From contig NZ_JACSMR010000006.1 of the NCBI RefSeq assembly GCF_018618755.1, forward strand, positions 1 through 64,000: a stretch of DNA of 64,000 nt, read 5' to 3'. Below are positions 15,810 through 23,676 of the stretch, piece after piece. The notes under the pieces are model-generated. The model was not told the DNA's origin. It saw only the letters and a list, made by a program, of their open reading frames with translations, and ran no database searches. Every line of letters begins with the position of its first letter. The stretch's first letter is position 1. Both the position numbers and the translations under genes were made by a program. The stretch is from Exiguobacterium sp. s193 (GTDB lineage: Bacteria; Bacillota; Bacilli; Exiguobacteriales; Exiguobacteriaceae).

Positions 15810-16484
15810 ATGGCACGGATATTGATCGTGGATGACGAAGTACGGATGCGGCAGTTGCTGGAGTTGTATTTGAGACCATACGGACATACTTGCCTGTTAG
15901 CGGACTCGGCAGAACAAGCCTTACAACTCGTTCAGACGGTTCCGATTGATTTAGGACTGCTGGATGTCATGATGCCCGAAGTCGATGGCTGGACATTATG
16001 TCAAAATATCCGACAGTTCGCTGATTTTCCAATCATCATGGTGACAGCCCGAAGCCAACGGGAAGATGTTTTACGTGGTCATGAGGTTGGAGCAGATGAC
16101 TATTTGTCAAAACCGATTCAAGAAGGGGAATTGCTGGCGCGAATCGAATTGTTAGTAGGGAAGACGCAAAATCAAGCAATCATGTTTCATGGTCTTCGAT
16201 ACGATACTTCTTCCTATCGCTGTGACTATGAAGGCAAGCGGGTGCTATTGACGAAAAAGGAGTTTCAGTTGGTTGGGAAACTCCTGCACTCGAAAAATAG
16301 GGTTCTTTCAAGAGAGCGGATACTTGAATCTGTCTGGGGTTATGACCAATCGCTTGAACCAAGAACCGTTGATTCCCATATCCGGCATGTTCGGGAGAAG
16401 TTACGTGACGTCGGTTTCCCGATTGATCGATATCTGGAGACGGTTCGTGGTATCGGTTACCGGATGACGGACTATCCTGAGTAG
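15810..16484 (+). CDS. OmpR/PhoB-family response regulator
   Basis: 224 aa. The receiver domain starts MARILIVDDEVRM with the acidic pair; phospho-acceptor Asp52 lies in LLDVMMPEVDGW, and MVTARS and LSKP (Lys) follow. A winged-helix DNA-binding domain (about residues 130-222) has LTKKEFQL and RTVDSHIRHVREKL. GGAGGAG precedes the ATG; the start lies 5 bases after the kinase stop, so the two are translationally close. The three 11-bp repeats at 14327 are the obvious candidate target. Confidence 0.93.
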   Translation: MARILIVDDEVRMRQLLELYLRPYGHTCLLADSAEQALQLVQTVPIDLGLLDVMMPEVDGWTLCQNIRQFADFPIIMVTARSQREDVLRGHEVGADDYLSKPIQEGELLARIELLVGKTQNQAIMFHGLRYDTSSYRCDYEGKRVLLTKKEFQLVGKLLHSKNRVLSRERILESVWGYDQSLEPRTVDSHIRHVREKLRDVGFPIDRYLETVRGIGYRMTDYPE

Positions 16485-16498
16485 AAAAGAGGTTCCAT

Positions 16499-17050
16499 AT
16501 GACGACAATCTATCTCGTTCGCCATGCCCACTCGACGTATTCGACCGATGAACGAAATCGGCCGTTATCCGCGAGGGGCAAGCAAGATGCGGAAGCGTTA
16601 GTTCCGTTATTTCAAGGTGTTCCGATCGACCAAATCTATGCGAGTTCGTATAAACGGGCACGTGAAACCGTTGAACCGTTAGCAAAAAACCGCGAGCTGA
16701 TGATTAAGGAGCAGGATGCTTTCGCAGAGCGGATGCTGGCTCCAGGCGCATTGCCTAATTTTCAAGAAGCAGTTCGTTTCGTTTGGGAACACCCGGATGA
16801 AAATCCATATGGCGGTGAATCCAATCAACTGGCAACACAACGTGTCGTTGCTAGTACGATGGAGTTACTGCGGACACATCAAGAGGATGTGCTTGTCATC
16901 GGAACACATGGAAACATCATGGCCTTATTGATGCAGCATTTTGATGCGCAGCATGACTATGCCTTTTGGCAAACGTTACCGATGCCAGCCGTATACCGAC
17001 TCGACTTCGAAGGGGAACGCTATATCGGAAGTCGGCAAGTAACAAGGTGA
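16499..17050 (+). CDS. Histidine phosphatase family protein
   Basis: 183 aa. N-terminal LVRHAHS is the phosphoacceptor motif (RHG in most members, RHA here). PLSARGKQDAEAL, ASSYKRARETVEPL and GTHGN (second catalytic His) complete the phosphoglycerate-mutase-like fold. It could act on small phosphoesters or phosphoproteins; the substrate is unknown. It is the third gene of the kinase-regulator operon, 14 bases after the regulator, and is followed by the terminator. AGAGG lies 6 bases before the ATG. Confidence 0.88.
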   Translation: MTTIYLVRHAHSTYSTDERNRPLSARGKQDAEALVPLFQGVPIDQIYASSYKRARETVEPLAKNRELMIKEQDAFAERMLAPGALPNFQEAVRFVWEHPDENPYGGESNQLATQRVVASTMELLRTHQEDVLVIGTHGNIMALLMQHFDAQHDYAFWQTLPMPAVYRLDFEGERYIGSRQVTR

Positions 17051-17053
17051 ACT

Positions 17054-17102
17054 AAAAGAGGCAGTGACTTCCGTGTACGTACCGGAAATCACTGCCTCTT
17101 TT
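17054..17102. terminator. Bidirectional terminator between phosphatase and crtP
   Basis: AAAAGAGGCAGTGA and TCACTGCCTCTTTT form a long stem, with A/T runs on both sides. Confidence 0.85.
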
Positions 17103-17116
17103 GTGTATCATGTCAC

Positions 17117-18607
17117 TTAGACACTGACTGCACCTTCGTGTTTTTTAATCAAATCTGCCGTAAGCTGACCGGACAACGTGACCATCGGCACACCGCCACC
17201 TGGGTGCGTCGAACCACCGACAAAGTAAAGTCCCTCGTAGAGGTCGCTTTTCGAAGGAATCTTAAAGCCGCCGTTCTTTTTCCGGTCTGCGGCGACACCA
17301 TAAATCGAACCGCCATTTGGGCCGTAGAGCGACTGAAGGTCTTCCGGCGTGAAACGATATTCAAATTCAATCGATTCGCGTAGACCCTCTAGTCCCATCC
17401 GTTCGAGTTTATCGAGGACGACTTCGCGGTACGCATCCCAATCGGTTTTACCGGCCGGGTTTTTCGTAAGCGGAGGTACGTGCGTCAAAACGAACAGATT
17501 GTCTTTTCCTTCCGGAGCTTGTGAAGCATCCGATTTCGATGAGACACCCACGTAAATCGTCGGATCATCGGGTGGGACACCGTCTTTGAACATCTGTGCA
17601 AATTCACGTTCTGGATCTTCTGAGAAGAAGAAATTATGGTGTTTCAACGAGTGATACTCACGATTGACTCCGAGCAGTAGCACGAGTCCTGACACGGACG
17701 GAACAAACGAATCATTCAACTTTTTCGCTTGTTTAACTGCCTTTTTGTCCAGTACAAGATTTTGGTAGGTCGGGATGACTTCGAGATTCGACACGACGAC
17801 ATCAGCCGGGTAGAACGTCCCATCTTTCGCCTCGACACCGACGGCACGTTTTCCTTCGACGACAACCCGTTCGACGGGTGTGTTGACATGGACAGTGACG
17901 CGGAGCTCGTCAAGTAACTGTTGCATGGCTTCGGCAATCTTATACATACCACCTTTAACGTAGTAAATCCCGATTCCCATCTGGACGTAAATCATTTGGT
18001 TGAAGACGGCAGGTGCTTCGTATGGGTTGGAGCCGACATACATCACCATGTAATTGAATAATTGTTCGAGATGTTTATTGTTCAAATGTTTTTTGGTACC
18101 ACTCGCCACCGTATTCAATGGATCCATCTTAAGTAATTCAGACATCGTGTGGTATTTCTTTAAGTCTTTTAAGTCTTCGAGACTATATTTATAAAAGCTA
18201 TCTAAACACAGGTCATACATTTTTTTTGAGTAACTAAAGAGTTCGACAAAATCGGCTTGATCGGAAACTTTTTTGAATTCATCGAGCATGCCGGGCAAGT
18301 CACCTTTGACATCAAGTTCCGTACCATCTTCAAAAAATGTCCGCCATTGTGGTTCAATCCGCTCGATTTCTAAATAGTCTTCGAGACGACGGTGCACACT
18401 TGAAAACAACTGTTCCAATACCCAAGGCATCGTCAAGATAGAAGGACCTGTATCAAACGTAAATCCTTTTCCACTCCGCTGGTTCAGCTTTCCACCGACG
18501 TTCCCGTTCTGTTCGAGCATCGTGACGGCGTATCCATCACCTGCGAGACGAATCGCTGCTGACATTCCTGCTAAACCTGCTCCGACAACCACTGCTTGTT
18601 TTTTCAA
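17117..18607 (-). CDS. crtP: Carotenoid oxidase/desaturase, CrtP (CrtNb) type
   Basis: About 496 aa flavoprotein. The N-terminal dinucleotide fold VVVGAGLAGMSAAIRLAGDG is followed by the FAD region VGGKLNQRSGKGFTFDTGPS. The late block GLYFVGGSTHPGGGVPMV is typical of carotenoid desaturases and oxidases. Blocks such as EPQWRTFFEDGT, YVGSNPYEAPAV, SNLEVIPTYQNLV and HHNFFFSEDP agree better with staphylococcal CrtP (4,4'-diaponeurosporene oxidase) than with CrtN. It should oxidise a terminal methyl group of a C30 carotenoid. Start: AAGGAG is 11 bases before TTG 18607 but only 2 before GTG 18616. It lies 22 bases downstream of an ICMT-like methyltransferase gene. CrtM/CrtN are not in the window. 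Confidence 0.85.
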   Translation of the reverse strand: MKKQAVVVGAGLAGMSAAIRLAGDGYAVTMLEQNGNVGGKLNQRSGKGFTFDTGPSILTMPWVLEQLFSSVHRRLEDYLEIERIEPQWRTFFEDGTELDVKGDLPGMLDEFKKVSDQADFVELFSYSKKMYDLCLDSFYKYSLEDLKDLKKYHTMSELLKMDPLNTVASGTKKHLNNKHLEQLFNYMVMYVGSNPYEAPAVFNQMIYVQMGIGIYYVKGGMYKIAEAMQQLLDELRVTVHVNTPVERVVVEGKRAVGVEAKDGTFYPADVVVSNLEVIPTYQNLVLDKKAVKQAKKLNDSFVPSVSGLVLLLGVNREYHSLKHHNFFFSEDPEREFAQMFKDGVPPDDPTIYVGVSSKSDASQAPEGKDNLFVLTHVPPLTKNPAGKTDWDAYREVVLDKLERMGLEGLRESIEFEYRFTPEDLQSLYGPNGGSIYGVAADRKKNGGFKIPSKSDLYEGLYFVGGSTHPGGGVPMVTLSGQLTADLIKKHEGAVSV

Positions 18608-18629
18608 TAGAATCACTTCTCCTTATGTC

Positions 18630-19178
18630 TTAGTAAATGAAAGGAATCAACCGTTTTCGTTGCATCGCCCACTCTGTATAAGCTGGACCGAAACCTGCTG
18701 TGAGTAATGCTTCTTCAATGCGAATTCGGTGACGTAACATAAAGAACATCACAATTCCCGCACCTAACGTGACGAATCCGTTTCCGAAGAAAAGTGGAAA
18801 CCCGATCGTGATAAACAATAGTCCGGTGTAAAGTGGGTGACGTAATGTCCTGTAAGGGCCAGTACTGACAAGGCGATCACCAGTATTGACGGTGACATGT
18901 CGCGTAAATTGTTGCTTCAAATGGAGGATACCCCAGTAGCGTAAAAACACGCCACCTCCTAAACAACTCAAACCGATGACTTTCCAAAAAACATGTTGAT
19001 TGGTACTACTGAACAGTAGCGAAAACAAAATCGAAAGAGACAAGGTCAACAAAATCAAGTAAAAACTTCGTTGCTCAGCATATGGAGATGGTTCTTTTTG
19101 ACGATTTCGAAAGAGAAACAACTCGAGTAGCCAAAAAAGTGATACGAGGATGAAGGCATAATCTAAAATAGACATCAC
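18630..19178 (-). CDS. Isoprenylcysteine carboxyl methyltransferase (ICMT)-family membrane protein
   Basis: 182 aa with about five hydrophobic segments. C-terminal LVSTGPYRTLRHPLYTGLL, then RIEEALLTAGFGPAYTEWAMQRKRLIP, is the conserved SAM-binding region of the ICMT/PEMT membrane methyltransferases. Bacterial members methylate carboxyl or hydroxyl groups of lipids (for example YpbQ on alkylpyrones). Placed directly upstream of crtP in the same operon, it may methylate a carotenoid carboxylic acid; this is inference. GTG 19178 is 7 bases after AGGGG, ATG 19175 is 10. A SigB-like promoter on this strand lies at 19233-19258. Confidence 0.8.
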   Translation of the reverse strand: MMSILDYAFILVSLFWLLELFLFRNRQKEPSPYAEQRSFYLILLTLSLSILFSLLFSSTNQHVFWKVIGLSCLGGGVFLRYWGILHLKQQFTRHVTVNTGDRLVSTGPYRTLRHPLYTGLLFITIGFPLFFGNGFVTLGAGIVMFFMLRHRIRIEEALLTAGFGPAYTEWAMQRKRLIPFIY

Positions 19179-19232
19179 AGATACGCCCCTTACGAATAAT
19201 TCATTATTTGGAAAAAACAGATACGTTACTAT

Positions 19233-19276
19233 TTACCCAAAGTGTTAGTATTTCAATCGTCGAATAGTCGATTGAA
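19233..19276. promoter_or_regulatory. Inverted repeat and SigB-like promoter between the carotenoid operon and the DUF1269 gene
   Basis: TTCAATCG (19252-19259) and CGATTGAA (19269-19276) are perfect 8-bp arms 9 bases apart. On the minus strand GATTGA (19258-19253), a 14-base spacer and GGGTAA (19238-19233) resemble a SigB promoter for the methyltransferase-crtP operon; its -35 overlaps the left arm. On the plus strand GTTTTA-N14-TGGTAA just downstream is a weaker SigB-like candidate. Confidence 0.4.
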
Positions 19277-19366
19277 TGTTTTAGATGGTAAGAAAAATGG
19301 TAAATAATGATGTATCGTTCATTGGTCAGCCGTCACGAGCCGTCTTACGCGAAAGAGGTGGAAGCT

Positions 19367-19843
19367 GTGGCTAAAAAAGATGAGAAGCATCATATCATTA
19401 CCTTTACCTTTGAAGAGGAAGCAACATCTTATCAAGTGTTCAGTGAACTGAAAAAATACCATGCGAATGGTCAAGTCGATTTTGAGCAAATCGCCATCAT
19501 TAAACGAAGTGACAGCGGAGCATTTTCATTTGAAGATGCTGTTGATTTGAGTGGTTCGAACAAAGCTTTTAAAGGTTCGTTAATCGGGATGGCAGTCGGA
19601 ATACTGGGCGGACCGTTTGGGATTTTGCTCGGTTCGATGACAGGGATGCTGATTGGTGGATCAAAAGAATTAAAAGAAAATCAAGCGATTCAAGAGACAT
19701 TCAAACGGACGTTAGGGGTTATACCACCTGGTAAAACAGGGGTGATCGCGATTGGTGAAGAATTTGAACCGTCAGTGCTCGACGGGCTAGTCGCAAAACA
19801 TAACGGAACGATTGAACGGACTGATGAATATCTTGAAAAATAA
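19367..19843 (+). CDS. DUF1269-family protein with glycine-rich membrane hairpin
   Basis: About 158 aa. A soluble first half (HHIITFTFEEEATSYQVFSELKKYHANGQVDFEQIAIIKR) is followed by a Gly-rich hydrophobic hairpin (KGSLIGMAVGILGGPFGILLGSMTGMLIGGS) and a soluble end with GKTGVIAIGEEF. This is the pattern of DUF1269 proteins, often stress-associated and of unknown function. GTG 19367 follows AGAGGTGG with 5 bases; the in-frame ATG codons at 19307/19310 have no ribosome site. It is divergent from the carotenoid operon. Confidence 0.75.
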   Translation: MAKKDEKHHIITFTFEEEATSYQVFSELKKYHANGQVDFEQIAIIKRSDSGAFSFEDAVDLSGSNKAFKGSLIGMAVGILGGPFGILLGSMTGMLIGGSKELKENQAIQETFKRTLGVIPPGKTGVIAIGEEFEPSVLDGLVAKHNGTIERTDEYLEK

Positions 19844-19858
19844 TGAGATTAAACGAAT

Positions 19859-19887
19859 AACCCTTCTCGCATGGGCGAGAAGGGTTT
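19859..19887 (+). terminator. Terminator of the DUF1269 gene (left flank of repeat copy A)
   Basis: AACCCTTCTCGC pairs with GCGAGAAGGGTT. A 27/29-identical copy lies at 20216-20244. Confidence 0.75.
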
Positions 19888-20212
19888 CAGACTGTAGACA
19901 ACGTGCTGTCGGGAGATTAAGCGTTTTTTTCGTCGAGGCACAAGCCGTTGCTCCTTGATCCTCACGGACAACGAGCAGGGTCTTGCCTGCCTCTGAACGT
20001 GCGTTAAAAACGCAATTTTTCCCGTAGGAGTCAACGAAACGCGACGCTTTTTAGGGAATACCATGATGGAAAGCCGGGCATGCAGACGGTTTAGAGCGCA
20101 ATCCGTCTCGAATCGCTTTAAAACCGATTGCCGCTTTGAAGACGAGGCGAGACAGGAAAGATTGCCTCTCGTTATCGTATGTTCACTCTTCATAAGCGTT
20201 TGTCTACACGCA
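19888..20212. repeat. MITE-like palindromic repeat, copy A (long form)
   Basis: It starts CAGACTGTAGACAACGTGCT and ends GTTTGTCTACACGC, so the ends are inverted repeats (core TGTAGACAA). Internal blocks GTCGGGAGATTAAGCG and CCCGTAGGAGTCAACGAAAC followed by GCGACGCTT also occur in copy B at 60861-60998. Copy A carries about 190 bases more. It is flanked by 29-bp near-identical hairpins. There is no convincing coding content in this 400-base gap. Confidence 0.7.
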
Positions 20213-20215
20213 AAA

Positions 20216-20244
20216 ACCCTTCTCGCACAGGCGAGAAGGGTTTT
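20216..20244 (-). terminator. Terminator of the RND transporter gene (right flank of repeat copy A)
   Basis: The same hairpin as at 19859, here placed to stop the minus-strand RND gene, with A/T runs on both sides. Confidence 0.8.
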
Positions 20245-20246
20245 TA

Positions 20247-23200
20247 TTAGGCTTTACGTTCTTTTTTGATTTTTTTGAAGAAGAATAACTCATAGACGAC
20301 AGGTACGATGATTAACGTTAAGAGTGTTGAAGTCGTTAAGCCGCCGATAACCGTCAACGCAAGACCTTTTGAAATCAGCGTTCCGGATGAAGTCGTCAGA
20401 GCGAGTGGTACAAGTGCCATAATGGTTGCGAATGCCGTCATTAAGATTGGACGGAGTCGCGTTTTACCGGCTTCGATCAGTGACTCACGAATTGGTAGAC
20501 CCCGTTTAGTATTTTGACCGATCCGATCGACAAGGACGATTGCATTCGTCGTTACGATACCGATCAACATCAAGAATCCGATCATGACACTGACGGATAA
20601 CGGTTCGTTCGCTAAGAAGAGCGTGACGAGTGAACCGATTGGGACGAAGATGAGTGAAGATAAGATGATGAATGGAATCCGTGCTTTACCGAACGTGATC
20701 AACATCGTCAAGTAAACGAGACCAATCGCGACGACGATCGCAATTCCAAGTGACTGGAAGATTTCGACCGTATCATCATTACCGCCACCACTTGTCAGCG
20801 AAACACCATCTGGTAAATCAAGTTTTTCGACATCTGCTTTAACGTCACTTGAAACCGTTTGAACGTTATCGCCTTTGACTTGTCCTGAGACACGGGCGTA
20901 GACTTTTCCATCGAGTTTTTGAATCGATGTGAACGTATCAACCGCTTTGACGGTTGCGACATCTGTTAATGGAACAGGGCCAGTCGCTGTGAATAACTGG
21001 ACGTTTTCAAGATCTTCACGTGAAGTCAAATCTTTTTCATAAGACAATTGAACATCTTGTTCTTTATCATCGAGTGTCAATGTGCCGACCGTGACCGGTT
21101 TTGTTTGGTCATTGACGGTACCGAGAATTTGGAAACCAGAGAGACCGAGGTCGCTTGCCTTCTCTGAATCAATTTCGACGAGGAATTGTTTTTGTTTTTC
21201 GCTAAAGTTGTTCGTGACATATTTTAAGTCACTATTTTTAGTCATGTTGTCTTCGACTAATTTCGCAGCTTTTTGCAGTGCTTCGAGATCAGTTGAGAAC
21301 AAATCGACGTCAACGTTGTTGTTTGATGGAGGACCACCAGTCGAAAGTTCTGCGATACTGATTTTAGCGTCAACTTGATCGGTCTTCGCAATCTCATCCA
21401 TTTGTGTTTCGAGGGACTTGATTGTTTTTTCGACATTCGCACCGGTTTTTAAATTAAGGAAGTAACTTGCCTTATTGTCGAGACGGAGACCTGTCGTGAA
21501 GTCGCGTGCCCCAACAGAGGTAGTCACATCTTCAATCGCTTCTTCATCGTCAAACATCTCTTCCATCTTCAGTGAGACGTCACTTGTTTTTTCAAGTGAT
21601 GTCGCAGCAGGGAGTTCAAGCGATGCCGTCAATGTTTTAGAAGCTTCATTCGGGATGAACGTGAATCCGAGTTGCGGCACGATGGCAAGTGATCCACCGA
21701 GTAGTAAGAAGGAGACAATCAAGATAATCGCTTTATGGGATAATGATTTTTCAATCAATCTGCCATACCAGCGTTGAAGGACACCTTCTTTTTCTTCAGC
21801 CGGAACCTTTTTGAACGCAAATTTCGCTAAAATCGGAACAATCGTAATCGCGACCAGCAGTGAAGCGAGTAGCGAGAAGATGATTGTTAGCGCGAATGGT
21901 AAGAAGAACTTACCGGTAATACCGCCAACGAAACCAATCGGTAAGAAAACGACGACTGTTGTTAATGTCGATGAAGTAATCGCTTTTAAGATTTCCTTCG
22001 TCGACTGTTCGATGACTTCATTAGTCATTCCTTGTTCTGATTTTCGGACCCTTCGGAAAATGTTCTCGATGACGACGATACTGTCATCTACGACACGACC
22101 GACCGCGACAGCCATCCCACCAAGGGTCATGATGTTCAGTGAAATGTCCTGCCAGTTTAAGAAAATCGCAGCAATCAATAGCGATAGCGGGATTGAGACG
22201 ATGGCGATGATGGTCGCACGAATATTACGCAAGAACAGAAGTACGGCAATCGAAGCGAATAAAGCACCGAGCAGTCCTTCTTTGACGAGGGTTGAAACGG
22301 ACTCTTCAATGTCTTTAGCTGAATCAATCCCGATTGTATAATCGATTTGATCATCGTACTTATTGAGAATTTTTGTGACTTGATCGGCGATTTCAACCGT
22401 GTTGGCATCTTGTTTTTTTGTGATGGCCATCGAGAGTGAATCTTTTAAGTTATAACGCGTTTTTTCGCTTTGTTTCGAAATCGATTCAATGTCAGCGATA
22501 TCCTTTAATCGAATCGGTTCTGCTGGTTCTTGTGGTGCCTGACCTGTTGTTTCAGTCGGAGCACCAGGCGCGCCACCTGTAGTACCCGTTGGTGGTCCAG
22601 TTGGAGCAGCGGCACCGATGGAAGAAGTCAGCTGGAGGTTCTTGATGGCGTCGAGATTTTCAAGATTTTCTTCGACACGAATCGGAATCTTTGAATCACC
22701 TTCTGCAAGTTGACCGGATGGGAACGAAACGTATTTGGCATTGATTTGCTCTTTAATGCTCGAAAGTGACAGACCTGCAGCGGTCGCTTTCTTTTTATCG
22801 ACAGTGATTTGAACGAGGTCGTCTTTGTAACCACCGACCGAGACGCTGTTGATGCCAGCGATTTTATTCAATTCCGGTTCGATTTGATCTTTTAATAAGG
22901 GTTCGATATCTGTTCCATCTTTACTGAAGAATGAGATATTATAGATAGGGAACGAACCAAAGGAGAAACGATTTAATTTAGTGCTCGCTTCTTCAGGAAG
23001 GTTCGCATCTTGAATTGCCGCATCGATTTGTTGCTCGACTTGGTCCATGTCCGTATCGAATGGGAATTCGATATTGATGATCCCAATGCTTTCGTAAGCC
23101 GAGCTTGAGATTTTTGTCGAGCCTTCAATTCCTTTTAGAGCCGTTTCAAGTTTTGAGACGACTTGTTGATCGACATCCTCAGGGGAGGCGCCGGGGTAAA

Positions 23201-23351
23201 CGGCTTCAACTGAAATTTGTGGGAATTCGATTTCAGGGAATTGGTCGACCTTGAGTTGTGAAAATGAATAAACACCGCCTAAAATTAAAAGAATGGCAAT
23301 AATGAATACGGCGACAGAGTTTTTCAAACTAAATCGGGTTAAAAAGTTCAA
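20247..23351 (-). CDS. swrC: RND-superfamily exporter (AcrB/SwrC type)
   Basis: 1034 aa. The first helix at residues 12-32 is followed by a large extracytoplasmic domain, six helices with GGMAVAVGRVVDDSIVVIEN (the essential Asp pair in helix 4), a second large domain, and helices 7-12 with GFLMLIGIVTTNAIVLVDR. Full length for the HAE1/AcrB family and most like Gram-positive SwrC (YerP), which exports surfactin and other amphiphiles using the proton gradient. A Pro/Gly/Thr-rich stretch (about residues 246-275, APTGPPTGTTGGAPGAPTET) is inserted in the first porter domain. TTG start after AAAGGAGGG. No membrane-fusion partner is adjacent, as is usual in Bacilli. Substrate unproven. Confidence 0.88.
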   Translation of the reverse strand: MNFLTRFSLKNSVAVFIIAILLILGGVYSFSQLKVDQFPEIEFPQISVEAVYPGASPEDVDQQVVSKLETALKGIEGSTKISSSAYESIGIINIEFPFDTDMDQVEQQIDAAIQDANLPEEASTKLNRFSFGSFPIYNISFFSKDGTDIEPLLKDQIEPELNKIAGINSVSVGGYKDDLVQITVDKKKATAAGLSLSSIKEQINAKYVSFPSGQLAEGDSKIPIRVEENLENLDAIKNLQLTSSIGAAAPTGPPTGTTGGAPGAPTETTGQAPQEPAEPIRLKDIADIESISKQSEKTRYNLKDSLSMAITKKQDANTVEIADQVTKILNKYDDQIDYTIGIDSAKDIEESVSTLVKEGLLGALFASIAVLLFLRNIRATIIAIVSIPLSLLIAAIFLNWQDISLNIMTLGGMAVAVGRVVDDSIVVIENIFRRVRKSEQGMTNEVIEQSTKEILKAITSSTLTTVVVFLPIGFVGGITGKFFLPFALTIIFSLLASLLVAITIVPILAKFAFKKVPAEEKEGVLQRWYGRLIEKSLSHKAIILIVSFLLLGGSLAIVPQLGFTFIPNEASKTLTASLELPAATSLEKTSDVSLKMEEMFDDEEAIEDVTTSVGARDFTTGLRLDNKASYFLNLKTGANVEKTIKSLETQMDEIAKTDQVDAKISIAELSTGGPPSNNNVDVDLFSTDLEALQKAAKLVEDNMTKNSDLKYVTNNFSEKQKQFLVEIDSEKASDLGLSGFQILGTVNDQTKPVTVGTLTLDDKEQDVQLSYEKDLTSREDLENVQLFTATGPVPLTDVATVKAVDTFTSIQKLDGKVYARVSGQVKGDNVQTVSSDVKADVEKLDLPDGVSLTSGGGNDDTVEIFQSLGIAIVVAIGLVYLTMLITFGKARIPFIILSSLIFVPIGSLVTLFLANEPLSVSVMIGFLMLIGIVTTNAIVLVDRIGQNTKRGLPIRESLIEAGKTRLRPILMTAFATIMALVPLALTTSSGTLISKGLALTVIGGLTTSTLLTLIIVPVVYELFFFKKIKKERKA

Positions 23352-23461
23352 GGGTTGTCCCTCCTTTGTTTTATATGTGCTTAATTACATAGTAGACGAC
23401 AAGTAAACACGCTGCAACTTTGAAACTGTTTTGATTTTGAAAAAAAACTTAAAAAAAAGGC

Positions 23462-23489
23462 TTTACACTTTTCAATATGTTGATATAAT
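23462..23489 (+). promoter_or_regulatory. tRNA-Val promoter (second copy)
   Basis: TTTACA (23462-23467), 16-base spacer, TATAAT (23484-23489), 27 bases before the tRNA. Confidence 0.75.
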
Positions 23490-23516
23490 AAAGACATACC
23501 CAGTAACAACACACAT

Positions 23517-23589
23517 GATTCTGTAGCTCAGCTGGGAGAGCGCTACCTTGACAGGGTAGAGGTCGCTGGTTCGAGCCCAGTCAGAATCA
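23517..23589 (+). tRNA. tRNA-Val (anticodon GAC), second copy
   Basis: Identical over all 73 bases to the copy at 13588, again without encoded CCA and with its own promoter and terminator. Flanking sequences differ except for a few bases (CAT before, TAC after). Confidence 0.95.
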
Positions 23590-23594
23590 TACCG

Positions 23595-23629
23595 AAAACT
23601 CGTTCATCTTTTGATGGACGAGTTTTTTT
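23595..23629 (+). terminator. tRNA-Val terminator (second copy)
   Basis: AAAACTCGTTCATC pairs with GATGGACGAGTTTT, followed by T residues. Confidence 0.85.
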
Positions 23630-23633
23630 GTCG

Positions 23634-23670
23634 TAAAAAAAGCTATTCCCTGAATCAAACAGGAATAGCT
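23634..23670 (-). terminator. Terminator of the PfoR-family gene
   Basis: AGCTATTCC pairs with GGAATAGCT; on the minus strand it is followed by seven T residues. Confidence 0.8.
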
Positions 23671-23676
23671 GACGTT

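Noticed and set aside
21082-22341. Several long plus-strand frames inside the RND exporter gene
   Set aside because: Opposite-strand shadows of a GC-skewed coding region; no starts with ribosome sites and no recognisable protein features.
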